Of a stretch of 64,000 nt of DNA, positions 45,979-54,951 are shown in pieces. A program made the translations under genes and the position numbers. Within the stretch, counting starts at the first letter, position 1. The number at the start of each line of letters is the position of its first letter. The notes under the pieces are model-generated. The model worked only from the letters and a program-made list of their open reading frames with translations. It did no database searches and had not been told where the DNA came from. This stretch comes from Paenibacillus donghaensis (lineage in GTDB: Bacteria; Bacillota; Bacilli; Paenibacillales; Paenibacillaceae), in NCBI RefSeq assembly GCF_002192415.1, contig NZ_CP021780.1:3038001-3102000 (forward strand), in the 5' to 3' direction.

Positions 45979-46021
45979 CATTTTACACCCTGTCTTTCCT
46001 GTGGAATTATGCATTTTACAC
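45979..46021 (+). promoter_or_regulatory. Direct repeat CATTTTACAC upstream of the locus-2 importer
   Basis: CATTTTACAC occurs at 45979-45988 and again at 46012-46021, a 33-base period (about three helical turns). AraC-type proteins bind direct repeats on one face of the helix, so this is a good candidate site for the regulator at 43573. Confidence 0.45.
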
Positions 46022-46100
46022 GATATTTGAGGTTTTACATGCAGGCAGACGGAGATACAGTGAACTCAAGCAACAGCAACGAATTTGAAGGAGGATTACA

Positions 46101-47078
46101 ATGAGCAATACCGCAGTGAGCCTTCCCGAGCAACCTTACCCGAAGAAGAGGAAGCAGGGGAAAATCGGGGCATTCTTTTCTGAACTGGTGAAAAACAGAT
46201 TTCTGTATCTGCTCGCTCTGCCCGCGATAATCTGGTTTTTTGTATTCGCCTACTTGCCTTTGGGAGGGATTGTGATCGCTTTCCAGGATTTTAGGGCAAT
46301 GCAGGGCATTTTCGGCAGCGAATTCGTCGGACTGAAGAACTTTCAGTTTTTCTTCCAGTCGAGCGACTGGATTAAAATCGTGACAAACACGGTGTTCCTG
46401 AATGTACTGTTTATCTTCTTTAATACACTGGCGGCCATTATTATCGCTATTATGGTCACAGAGATGAGCGGTAAATGGTTCAAGAAAATCACCCAATCCG
46501 TCATGATCTTCCCTCACTTCCTGTCCTGGACCGTTGTCGCCATGTTCGTAATGGCTTTTGTCTCGACAGACGGAGGTTTTATTAACCAAATCCTGGCCAT
46601 GTTCGGAATCGCTCCCGTCCAATTTCTGTCATCGCCGGGTTATTGGCCATTGATACTTGTACTGCTCAAGATCTGGCACGGCGCAGGCTTCGGATCAATT
46701 GTCTACATGGCCACCATCTCAGGCATTAATCCGGATATCTATGAATCGGCCTCTATAGACGGCGCGAGCAGAATCCAGAAAATCCGCTATATTACGCTGC
46801 CACTGCTGAAGCCTACGGTGATCCTGCTTACGATTCTCGCTGTCGGCGGCATCTTTAACGGAGACTTCGGCATGATCTATGCGATTATCGGCCGTAACCC
46901 GATGCTGTATCCGACGACGGATGTGATCGACACGTATCTTTTCCGGGCCATGATGGACCTTGGTGATATGAGCATGTCAGCAGCCATCGGCTTCATGCAA
47001 TCGCTGGTAGGCTTCATCCTCGTTCTGACAGTTAACTACATCGCCAAAAAAGTTGCACCTGAGTCAGCTATTTTCTAA
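46101..47078 (+). CDS. ABC sugar transporter permease (LplB-type), locus 2
   Basis: A 325-residue CUT1 permease, six membrane segments. The EAA loop is DIYESASIDGASRIQKIRYI. It has a GGAGGA site before its ATG and is the first gene of the importer operon (permease, permease, lipoprotein). No ATPase is encoded nearby, as in locus 1. Confidence 0.93.
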   Translation: MSNTAVSLPEQPYPKKRKQGKIGAFFSELVKNRFLYLLALPAIIWFFVFAYLPLGGIVIAFQDFRAMQGIFGSEFVGLKNFQFFFQSSDWIKIVTNTVFLNVLFIFFNTLAAIIIAIMVTEMSGKWFKKITQSVMIFPHFLSWTVVAMFVMAFVSTDGGFINQILAMFGIAPVQFLSSPGYWPLILVLLKIWHGAGFGSIVYMATISGINPDIYESASIDGASRIQKIRYITLPLLKPTVILLTILAVGGIFNGDFGMIYAIIGRNPMLYPTTDVIDTYLFRAMMDLGDMSMSAAIGFMQSLVGFILVLTVNYIAKKVAPESAIF

Positions 47079-47098
47079 TAAGGAAGTGAAACAGAATC

Positions 47099-47980
47099 AT
47101 GATTAAGGAAAGCTTGCCGGATCGTCTGCTAAAAGGCTTCTTCTACCTCTCTATCGGATTGTTCTCGCTGTACTGCCTGATACCGTTCTGGTCTGTCGTA
47201 GCCAGCTCGTTCACCTCGGAAGCGTCTATTGTCAAAAATGGATACATGTTCTGGCCTTCGGACTTCAGCCTGGATGCCTACAAAATGATTTTTAAGGACA
47301 ATACCATTTACCGGGCGTACGGCATTACAACCTTCGTGACCGTAGTAGGCACGATCTTGTCCATGATTTTCACAAGCGCCATGGCGTATACCCTATCGGT
47401 CAAATCCGTGAAATACCGCAATCATCTGGCTTTTTATATTTACTTTACGATGCTGTTCCATGGGGGGCTGGTCGCTTCTTATCTCTTGATCTCAAAGTAT
47501 CTGGATATGAAGGACACAATATGGGTTCTCATTATTCCCGGTATGATCAGCGCATGGAATATGTTCCTGCTCCGCAACTTCTTCGCCTCTATTGACGATT
47601 CAATCGCGGAATCCGCCAAAATCGACGGGGCTAACGATGTCTATATTCTGTTCCGGATTATTCTGCCTATTTCGCTTCCGGCTATGGCGACCATCGGCCT
47701 GTTCTACGCTTTGGGCTACTGGAACAAATGGTTTGATGCTGTTCTCTACATTAACGATAAAGATTTGTTTCCGCTCCAGTATCTGATTCAGCGCATTATG
47801 AACAATCTGGATTACATTAACCAGATCTCGGCGGATATCAGTATACCGAACTTCATCCCGCCGGCGATGACTGTCCGTCTGGCCACAACAGTCGTGACTA
47901 TCGGTCCTATCGTGTTCCTGTATCCGTTTCTGCAGAAGTATTTCGTAAAAGGTCTTATGGTAGGTGCCGTGAAGGGCTAA
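47099..47980 (+). CDS. ABC sugar transporter permease (YtcP-type), locus 2
   Basis: A 293-residue CUT1 permease with six membrane segments, EAA loop DSIAESAKIDGANDVYILFR, and the family ending KYFVKGLMVGAVKG. It lies 20 bases downstream of the LplB-type partner and forms the heterodimeric channel with it. Confidence 0.93.
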   Translation: MIKESLPDRLLKGFFYLSIGLFSLYCLIPFWSVVASSFTSEASIVKNGYMFWPSDFSLDAYKMIFKDNTIYRAYGITTFVTVVGTILSMIFTSAMAYTLSVKSVKYRNHLAFYIYFTMLFHGGLVASYLLISKYLDMKDTIWVLIIPGMISAWNMFLLRNFFASIDDSIAESAKIDGANDVYILFRIILPISLPAMATIGLFYALGYWNKWFDAVLYINDKDLFPLQYLIQRIMNNLDYINQISADISIPNFIPPAMTVRLATTVVTIGPIVFLYPFLQKYFVKGLMVGAVKG

Positions 47981-48048
47981 TTCCGCTTCCGGGCGGTTTA
48001 GTATATGTCTTAAAAATGGGGTAGAAGAAAAGGGGATGAATAAGTAAT

Positions 48049-49662
48049 ATGAAAATGAAACCTGTGGCAACTGCAATACTGTCCGTTACACTGGCCGCTT
48101 CCTTGGCCGCATGCAGCAGCAGCACGAATGAACCGGAGCAGTCCGCCCAAGACGGCAATTCCGGCTCGGCAGCACAGCCGCCTAAAGCAGTTACGCTCAA
48201 AGGCATGCTCTTTGGTGATGAGCCTAAAGATCTGCCGCTTGTACTCGAAGAGTTCGAGAAGCAAACTAAAGACACCCTGAATACGAAGCTGGATATTCAA
48301 TGGAATCCGGTCTCCGATCATAAGCAGAAGGTAAAGCTCATGATGACGGCGGGAGAAGAGGTTGATTTTGTATTCGACGCGGAGTTTCAGAATTTGCGGG
48401 AGCTGATTCCGCAAGGCGCGTATGCGCAATTGGACAAATACTTCAACAACGATGAATATCCGGGACTCAAGGCCGCATTTTCGCCTGAATTCATCGAGAT
48501 GAACAAACGGTATGACGATCATTTGTACACAATTCCTTTCACACAATACTTCTATGATATTCCGGTTGTGTACATCCGTAAGGACCTTCGTGAGAAGCTG
48601 GGCTTCAGTGAACCGATTACCAGCTACGAGGAGCTTCAGCAGTTCTACGAGAAGCTGCTTGAATCAGAGAAGAGCATCACTCCACTGGCTGTTAAGGGTA
48701 ACGGAGGTTTCCAGGAGATTTTTGCACCGGACCGGAAAGAACTGGATACTGTCCGTCCTTTGAACTTGGGAGGACTTGTCTATTATGTCCATTTAACCGA
48801 TGATCTGAAGCAGGTGCAGAATGTAGTGGCCTTTGGTGATGCGGAATCCGAATGGGCGAAGCTGCCGGCTCCTTTCAACACGATGAAATCGGCATTCCCG
48901 CAGTATGACAAATGGGCGGAGTGGAGCAAGTATCTGGAGAAGGATGTTCTCAGCCAGAAGGACCAGAAGGCCTACTTCATGTCTGGTAAAGCAGCTTCTT
49001 TCTATGGAACGATCTCATCCTATGCAGCCGACAAGAAAATGCTGCAGGAAACCCTTGCCGGCGCAGATCTGGAGTTCTTTGTCTTTAAAGAGCATATCCG
49101 CAACATGGAGCCGCAGGCGATTGCGACCAACTACAAATCCAACAATTCGGTCGCGATTCCGGTGTCCTCCAAAAATATTGACCGGACTATGAAGTTCTTC
49201 GACTGGATGTTCCAAAGCCGCGAGAACCACGATCTGTTCGAATATGGAATTCAGGGCAAGCATTGGGAGCCGGTTGGCGAGAATCAGTTGAAGCTGCTCG
49301 ATGAGTCGGATAACTACACATTCCCAGGCTATGAATTCACCTGGAATCCGAATATGATCCGCACACCTGAGGATCTGGATGAAACAGCCAAGAAATATCT
49401 CGAGTATTCTGCTAATGCGGATACGTATTACGCACCTGTACTTGCCAAGTTTGCCTTCGATACCTCCAGTGTAAAAGGTGAATTCGCTAATGTTCAATCC
49501 AAAGCAGACCCATTCATCCAGACGCTGAAAGCCGGTCAAATCAAGGATTGGGAAGCAGAATTCGTCCTAATAAACAAGGATCTGAAAGGTCTGGGACTGG
49601 ATAAAATCCGTGAAGAGATCAAATCGCAGGTTCAGGCATACCTGGATGCAGGCGGCCAATAA
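48049..49662 (+). CDS. Extracellular sugar-binding lipoprotein, locus 2
   Basis: A 537-residue solute-binding protein. Signal peptide with lipobox ASLAAC (Cys 22), then a Ser/Gly/Ala-rich linker and the binding fold (TLKGMLFGDEPKDLPLVLEE, TLNTKLDIQWNPVSDHKQKV). A close paralogue in decayed form lies at 63146-64000. It delivers oligosaccharides to the permeases at 46101 and 47099. A terminator 12 bases after the stop separates it from the enzyme genes. Confidence 0.92.
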   Translation: MKMKPVATAILSVTLAASLAACSSSTNEPEQSAQDGNSGSAAQPPKAVTLKGMLFGDEPKDLPLVLEEFEKQTKDTLNTKLDIQWNPVSDHKQKVKLMMTAGEEVDFVFDAEFQNLRELIPQGAYAQLDKYFNNDEYPGLKAAFSPEFIEMNKRYDDHLYTIPFTQYFYDIPVVYIRKDLREKLGFSEPITSYEELQQFYEKLLESEKSITPLAVKGNGGFQEIFAPDRKELDTVRPLNLGGLVYYVHLTDDLKQVQNVVAFGDAESEWAKLPAPFNTMKSAFPQYDKWAEWSKYLEKDVLSQKDQKAYFMSGKAASFYGTISSYAADKKMLQETLAGADLEFFVFKEHIRNMEPQAIATNYKSNNSVAIPVSSKNIDRTMKFFDWMFQSRENHDLFEYGIQGKHWEPVGENQLKLLDESDNYTFPGYEFTWNPNMIRTPEDLDETAKKYLEYSANADTYYAPVLAKFAFDTSSVKGEFANVQSKADPFIQTLKAGQIKDWEAEFVLINKDLKGLGLDKIREEIKSQVQAYLDAGGQ

Positions 49663-49673
49663 GTAACTGAGAT

Positions 49674-49715
49674 GAACCGGCCGGCGAAGAAATGCGCTGA
49701 CCGGTTCTTTCTTTT
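49674..49715 (+). terminator. Rho-independent terminator after the lipoprotein gene
   Basis: GAACCGG (49674-49680) pairs with CCGGTTC (49701-49707), followed by TTTCTTTTC. Enzyme genes downstream must have a separate promoter or depend on readthrough. Confidence 0.75.
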
Positions 49716-49851
49716 CACAAGGGAGCTCAATCAGGCCAAACTTCTTAAAAATGTGCATGTAATCCTATAAAAGTCGCATACCAATGCCGGAGCTTGTGCC
49801 ATAAAATGAAGACAAATCAGAATATCAATAACAGAAAGTGGGAGTTAAGGG

Positions 49852-51009
49852 ATGCTACAAGAACAAGACCGCAGTTGGATAGACTCCATCATCGGGAAAA
49901 TCACAGTCAAAATGGATACAGTCAGCGAGAAATCGCGCCATAAAATTCCCTATACAGCATTCGAAGGAAATCATGACGACAAAGCGTCACATAATGCAAG
50001 CGGTTTCGATGCAGACGGAATCTGCTGGTGGACCAACGGCTTCTGGGGCGGCATGCTGTGGCTGATGTACCACGAAACCGGAAATGAGAAGTACAAAGAG
50101 ATTGCTACTATTTCCGAAGAGTACCTCGACCGGTGCTTTCAAGATTTCTACGGGCTGCATCATGACGTAGGATTCATGTGGCTGCCTACCAGCGTAGCTA
50201 ATTATAAGGTGACCAAGAATCCGGAATCACGTAAAAGAGCACTGCATGCCGCCAACCTGTTGGCGGGACGCTTCAACCTGGCGGGCGGATTCATCCGCGC
50301 ATGGAATGACTTGGAGGATGGCGATACCCGAGGCTGGGCGATTATCGACTGTATGTTCAATATTCCGCTTCTATACTGGGCGACAGAGGAAACCGGTGAT
50401 CCGCGGTTTAAGCAAATCGCGATGCGGCATGCGGATACAGTCATGTCCACGTTCGTCCGTCCGGACGGTTCCGTGCATCACATCGTGGAGTTCGACCCGT
50501 TTAACGGCGGTGTTGTGCACACCTATGGCGGGCAAGGTTATGCAGACGGCTCCTCGTGGACAAGAGGGCAGACATGGGCGCTGTACGGTTTCATGATGAG
50601 TTATATTCATACAGGCAAAGAGGAGTATCTACAGACAGCAAAGATGATCGCACATTACTTCATTGCTAATATTCCTGAAGACGGAGTCATTCCACTAGAT
50701 TTCCGGCAGCCTGCTGAACCGAAGCTGGAAGACGACACAGCAGCTGCAATTGCCGCCTGCGGTCTAATTGAAATTGCCAAGGCTGTAGGTGACTTGGAGC
50801 GTGAGCTGTATCTGAACGCGGCGCTCAAGCTGCTCCGGGCGCTGGATGAGAGATCTGACTGGTCAGAGGCAAGCGACTGCATCCTCCAAAAAGGTTCGGA
50901 GTCTTATCACAAGCCACGCAATAAGCATCATCACCCGATCATTTACGGAGATTTCTATTTCATGGAAGCGGTGTTCAAGCTGAAGGGAAATGACTTGTAT
51001 CTGTGGTAG
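49852..51009 (+). CDS. GH88 unsaturated glucuronyl hydrolase
   Basis: A 385-residue cytoplasmic (alpha/alpha)6-barrel enzyme. The blocks WWTNGFWGGMLWLMYHETGN, HHDVGFMWLPTS, GWAIIDCMFNIPLLYWATEE, TYGGQGYADGSSWTRGQTWA and LEDDTAAAIAACGL match GH88. The two catalytic Asp residues are recognisable in HDVGFMW and IIDCMFN. The enzyme removes the 4,5-unsaturated uronic acid that polysaccharide lyases leave at the non-reducing end, so it pairs naturally with the two heparinase-like proteins of this locus. It starts an enzyme operon; the next gene follows 26 bases after the stop. Confidence 0.92.
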   Translation: MLQEQDRSWIDSIIGKITVKMDTVSEKSRHKIPYTAFEGNHDDKASHNASGFDADGICWWTNGFWGGMLWLMYHETGNEKYKEIATISEEYLDRCFQDFYGLHHDVGFMWLPTSVANYKVTKNPESRKRALHAANLLAGRFNLAGGFIRAWNDLEDGDTRGWAIIDCMFNIPLLYWATEETGDPRFKQIAMRHADTVMSTFVRPDGSVHHIVEFDPFNGGVVHTYGGQGYADGSSWTRGQTWALYGFMMSYIHTGKEEYLQTAKMIAHYFIANIPEDGVIPLDFRQPAEPKLEDDTAAAIAACGLIEIAKAVGDLERELYLNAALKLLRALDERSDWSEASDCILQKGSESYHKPRNKHHHPIIYGDFYFMEAVFKLKGNDLYLW

Positions 51010-51035
51010 GGAATGGAAAGCGAGGATATCATTCA

Positions 51036-52661
51036 ATGAGCAATAAAATTATTAATCCGGTATTGAGAGGCTTTAATCCCGATCCTTCTATTGTAAGAGT
51101 AGAGGACGACTATTATATTGCAACTTCCACTTTTGAGTGGTTCCCGGGCGTGCAGATTCATCATTCCAGGGATTTGATTCATTGGCAGTTACTCACGCAT
51201 CCGCTTAACACCGTGGCTCAACTGGATCTCAGAGGAGTCGGCGCTTCCCAGGGAATCTGGGCACCCTGCCTGACCTATGATAACAGTATCTATTATCTGG
51301 TATACACAGTCGTCAATTCATTCTATGTCAAAATGTACGATACGCCCAACTACCTCGTAACCGCAACAGATATTCGCGGAGAATGGTCGGAGCCCGTGTA
51401 TTTGAACAGCTACGGGTTCGATCCCTCCTTGTTTCACGACGATGACGGCCGCAAATACATCGTCAGTATGGTGACAGATCACCGGGTAAACAAGCGGTAC
51501 AGAGGCCATCTGGTGATCCAGGAGTATTCCGTGGACGAACAGGTGATGATCGGGGAACCCGTTACGATTTATGCCAGCAACGACACTTATCTGGAAGGGC
51601 CGCATATTTACAAGCGTAACGGCTATTATTATTTGTTCGCGGCGGATACAGGCACAGGTGAAGGGCATGGACAGAGCATTCTGAGATCCAGAAATCTATT
51701 AGGTCCATATGAAGCCTATAAAGGCAACTCGATGATGACCTCCAGAGACAACCCGGAGCTGCTGCTGCAGAAGGCAGGGCATGGCGATTTGGTCGAGACG
51801 CAGAACGGTGAGTGGTATATGGCGCACTTATGCGGCCGGGCACTTGAGAACCGTACAGAAAAAGGTGACCGTAAGTATACTCTAGGGCGTGAAACAGCGC
51901 TGCAGAAAATGGAGTGGACGGAGGACGGCTGGCTGAGACTTGCTAATGGCACCACATTGCCGGACATAGAGGTAGACGCACCTGATCTGCCGCTGCATCC
52001 TTTCCCGGTAAGGCCGGCGAGAGATGATTTTAATGGCGACAAGCTCGATATTCACTTCCAGTCGTTACGGATTCCGCTTGACCATACATTCTACTCCCTG
52101 ACTGAGCGGGCCGGATTTCTGCGGCTTTACGGCAGAGAAGGCCTGGGTTCGAAATACCGGCAAAGCCTGGTCGCAAGAAGGTGGCAAGAACATGCTTTTA
52201 CCGCCAGTACATGCCTGGAATTTGATCCGGCAAGCTACAAGCAGATGGCTGGACTTATCCTGCTCTATGACACACAGAATTATTACTACCTGCATGTGAC
52301 GCATCACGAGGATTTGGGACGCTGCATCAGCATTGTATGTGCCGTCAACAACAACAACTCTGAACCCATCGGATATATTGCGCTGCCGGATGAGACGGAG
52401 CAAATTTGGCTGCGCGCAAAAGTTGATCATGATAAACTCCAGTTTGCTTACTCCGTAAACGGGGAAGACAGATTCATTACTATCGGCCCGGTACTGGACG
52501 CCAGTACGTTGTCTGATGAGGCTTGCCAGGAAGGCTGGTTCACCGGGTCATTCGTCGGTATCTGCTGCCAGGATTTAACCGGCTTCCGTAAGCCTGCCGA
52601 CTTTGATTATTTTGAGTACTACAACAGGGACCCAAAGGGAGCAGTGGCGGACTATGCGTGA
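51036..52661 (+). CDS. GH43 family beta-xylosidase-like enzyme, cytoplasmic
   Basis: A 541-residue protein without a signal peptide. The catalytic beta-propeller starts with NPVLRGFNPDPSIVRVEDDY and YIATSTFEWFPGVQIHHSRD, the GH43 beta-xylosidase (XynB) signature, with GIWAPCLTY, FDPSLFHDDDG and YLEGPHIYKRNGYYYLF carrying the acidic residues. A C-terminal beta-sandwich (about 330-535) is the GH43 C2 domain. The ATG at 51036 follows AGCGAGGA; a GTG at 51003 inside the previous gene is unlikely. It overlaps the GH28 gene by 8 bases. It would hydrolyse imported xylo- or arabino-oligosaccharides. Confidence 0.93.
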   Translation: MSNKIINPVLRGFNPDPSIVRVEDDYYIATSTFEWFPGVQIHHSRDLIHWQLLTHPLNTVAQLDLRGVGASQGIWAPCLTYDNSIYYLVYTVVNSFYVKMYDTPNYLVTATDIRGEWSEPVYLNSYGFDPSLFHDDDGRKYIVSMVTDHRVNKRYRGHLVIQEYSVDEQVMIGEPVTIYASNDTYLEGPHIYKRNGYYYLFAADTGTGEGHGQSILRSRNLLGPYEAYKGNSMMTSRDNPELLLQKAGHGDLVETQNGEWYMAHLCGRALENRTEKGDRKYTLGRETALQKMEWTEDGWLRLANGTTLPDIEVDAPDLPLHPFPVRPARDDFNGDKLDIHFQSLRIPLDHTFYSLTERAGFLRLYGREGLGSKYRQSLVARRWQEHAFTASTCLEFDPASYKQMAGLILLYDTQNYYYLHVTHHEDLGRCISIVCAVNNNNSEPIGYIALPDETEQIWLRAKVDHDKLQFAYSVNGEDRFITIGPVLDASTLSDEACQEGWFTGSFVGICCQDLTGFRKPADFDYFEYYNRDPKGAVADYA

Positions 52662-54009
52662 TGAATTCGATGTGAAGCAGTACGGCGCGATGAGCGACGG
52701 CATTACGGTGGATACAATCGCAATCCAGAAAGCCATAGATGCTTGCCATAGTGCAGGCGGGGGTTATGTGGTGCTGGCCGGCGGCACGTTCGTCTCTGGC
52801 ACGATTGTCTTGAAATCGAATGTATACTTACAGGTGAATCCTTCTGCGGTGCTGCTTGCGAGTCCGGATATTAACGACTTTGTGGACGGGACGCACTACA
52901 ACCGATATACCAATGAGAAGGATATGGACAGATGTTTTATTTATGCCGAGGATGCCACGAACATAGGTATTATCGGTCAAGGCGAGATCAACGGCAACGC
53001 CGAGCAATTTCCGAACGAAGGCAGCATTTACCGGCCGATGATGATGCGCTTTTTACGCAGCAGCAACATTCACGTCAAAGGACTCAGACTCTATAACTCG
53101 ACTGCGTGGACGACGGCTTTTCTGGACAGCGAGAATATATGGTGCGAGGATCTCGATATCCGCAACGACCAAAAATACAACGGCGACGGGCTGGATTATG
53201 ACGGCTGCAGGAATGTGTTCATCTCAAACTGCAAAATCCTCGGGACTGATGATAACCTCTGTCTGCAGGCCAGCAGCAAGGAATACCCGATGAGAAATGT
53301 GCATATTTCAAACTGCCATTTCACCTCTATTTGTGCCGGCATCCGGATTGGTCTTAAATCCGTAGGCGACATTTCGAACGTCACCATTCATAACAGCACC
53401 TTTGAGAATGTGTGGCGCGAAGGCATCAAGATTGAATGTACCGAAGGCGGGAGCATCACCGACATCGTAGCCTCGGGACTTGTTATGCGAAATGTAACAC
53501 GACCGATTTTTATTCTGCTGAACAACCGCTTGGATTTCATCGGTTCCTCTATAGGTCTTGAAGTCATGCCTGAGATCGGTATCATGGAGCGAATTATACT
53601 GTCCGATATTATCGCAACCGATGACGAAGAGATGTACAATACCCATTACCGGTTCACCGATGATATCATGGGCTCGCCTTCCTTCAACGGGATACGGGTC
53701 GATGCCTGCGAGAGTCACCCGATCCGCGATTTGACGCTGAAGAATATTATCTATACCTCTGCCGGCGGTGTGAGAAAAGAGGATATTCCTGCGGAATACC
53801 CGATGGTGTGGGACATGCGGTTTGATCATCCGGAACACGTATCGGAAAATTATTATCCGTCCTGGAGCCGGACGAGCTTCATGGATATCAGAAATGTTGA
53901 ACGGCTCGTGGTGGATGGGGTAAGGTTCCATTCGCTGAGAGAGGATACAAGGGAATCTTACATTATAGACAATTGCAAAACTCTTAAAACGGATGTCTTG
54001 GAATATTAA
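52654..54009 (+). CDS. GH28 polygalacturonase-like beta-helix enzyme, cytoplasmic
   Basis: A 451-residue right-handed beta-helix protein without a signal peptide. The N-terminus FDVKQYGAMSDGITVDTIAI, QKAIDACHSAGGGYVVLAGG is the classic pectin-lyase-fold start. NGDGLDYDGCRN and ILGTDDNLCLQ supply acidic catalytic-region residues, but the GHG motif of standard polygalacturonases is replaced by CAGIRIGLKS, and the RIK motif by GIKIECTEGG. It may cleave a decorated or modified galacturonide rather than plain polygalacturonate. The ATG at 52654 overlaps the preceding GH43 gene, indicating translational coupling. Confidence 0.87.
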   Translation: MRDEFDVKQYGAMSDGITVDTIAIQKAIDACHSAGGGYVVLAGGTFVSGTIVLKSNVYLQVNPSAVLLASPDINDFVDGTHYNRYTNEKDMDRCFIYAEDATNIGIIGQGEINGNAEQFPNEGSIYRPMMMRFLRSSNIHVKGLRLYNSTAWTTAFLDSENIWCEDLDIRNDQKYNGDGLDYDGCRNVFISNCKILGTDDNLCLQASSKEYPMRNVHISNCHFTSICAGIRIGLKSVGDISNVTIHNSTFENVWREGIKIECTEGGSITDIVASGLVMRNVTRPIFILLNNRLDFIGSSIGLEVMPEIGIMERIILSDIIATDDEEMYNTHYRFTDDIMGSPSFNGIRVDACESHPIRDLTLKNIIYTSAGGVRKEDIPAEYPMVWDMRFDHPEHVSENYYPSWSRTSFMDIRNVERLVVDGVRFHSLREDTRESYIIDNCKTLKTDVLEY

Positions 54010-54066
54010 TTTGTGCGGTGTTGTGCAGTTCAACAAGGTTAAGGTATGATTGAAAAGAGTGTATAG

Positions 54067-54103
54067 AACAAGACCGCTCTTACTGAAGGCGGTCTTGTTT
54101 ACG
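54067..54103 (+). terminator. Rho-independent terminator of the locus 2 enzyme operon
   Basis: AACAAGACCGC (54067-54077) and GCGGTCTTGTT (54089-54099) form an 11-bp perfect stem with a T-rich 3' side. Confidence 0.85.
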
Positions 54104-54203
54104 TAGCTTTACGCGTCTTACAACACCGGAAAATCCGGTAACTGTGAAATTATGTGCCATTGATTTAGAATTTTGAGAGGACAGTGTATATGTTCAACAC
54201 GGA

Positions 54204-54512
54204 ATGGCTGAGAAGTTAAAATTACTGGGTGACAAGACCAGACTCACAATTATGGGACTGTTAAAGGATAGAGAATAGTGTGTTTGTGATTTAGTGGATA
54301 TACTAAATATGTCTCAACCCAGTGTGAGCCAACATTTAAGAAAATTAAAGGTACAAGGACTGGTTAAAGAAACAAAATGCGCACAATGGGTATATTACGC
54401 TTTAGATATCGAAGAGGATTCCTATATTCAGACCATATTGAATGCACTACCAGATACGGAATCACAATTATTTTTATTGAAGGGCAAATATACACCATGT
54501 GATTGTAAGTGA
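54204..54512 (+). pseudogene. arsR: ArsR-family repressor with an in-frame TAG (copy 1)
   Basis: Read from the ATG at 54204, the frame gives MAEKLKLLGDKTRLTIMGLL, KDRE, then TAG at 54276-54278, and continues CVCDLVDILNMSQPSVSQHL, RKLKVQGLVKETKCAQWVYY to a TGA at 54512. The TAG stands exactly where the paralogue has Tyr in KQEYCVCELV, so a single C-to-G change made it. The Cys-x-Cys metal-binding motif follows the stop. A second ATG further up (54190) is out of frame. The gene is probably dead unless the amber codon is suppressed. Confidence 0.85.
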
Positions 54513-54546
54513 AAAAGTAAGGTTATGCATTATATTCGCACCTGTT

Positions 54547-54570
54547 TATATAAGCACATGCTTATATAAT
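54547..54570 (+). promoter_or_regulatory. ArsR operator overlapping a -10 box
   Basis: TATATAAGCA-CA-TGCTTATATA (54547-54568) is a perfect 10-bp palindrome with a 2-base centre and overlaps TATAAT at 54565-54570. Such AT-rich dyads around the -10 are the standard binding site of ArsR/SmtB repressors. It lies directly upstream of the second arsR. Confidence 0.8.
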
Positions 54571-54591
54571 GATGAAAGAGGAGGACGAACG

Positions 54592-54945
54592 ATGAGCTTT
54601 GATTTGGATGAGTTGGATGAAGTATCGCAGACCTTGAAGCTTTTAGGCGATAAAACCAGGCTGACGATGATGAAGCTTCTGGTGAAGCAAGAATACTGCG
54701 TATGTGAGCTCGTTGAAATTTCCAAGACGAGTCAGCCATCCGTAAGCTAGCATTTGCGGAAACTAAAAGATGCAGGCCTAGTAAAAGAAAACAGGAAAGG
54801 CCAATGGATTTATTACTCGGCTAATCCAAACAGTATGCAGCATGAATTGATTCAGAATCTGATTGCCTTCGTTCCTTCACAAGATCATGAATTAGAAGAA
54901 CTTGATAAAAAAGGCTTAAGGATTCATGTGATTAATTGGAGGTAG
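54592..54945 (+). pseudogene. arsR: ArsR-family repressor with an in-frame TAG (copy 2)
   Basis: A GAGGAGG site precedes the ATG at 54592. The frame gives SFDLDELDEVSQTLKLLGDK, TRLTMMKLLVKQEYCVCELV, EISKTSQPSVS, then TAG at 54748-54750, and continues HLRKLKDAGLVKENRKGQWI to TAG at 54943-54945. The stop replaces the Gln of the invariant SVSQHLRKLK motif of the recognition helix; CAG to TAG is a single transition. The ATG and operator are otherwise perfect. Without readthrough the product lacks its DNA-binding helix. Confidence 0.87.
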
Positions 54946-54951
54946 GCGGAT

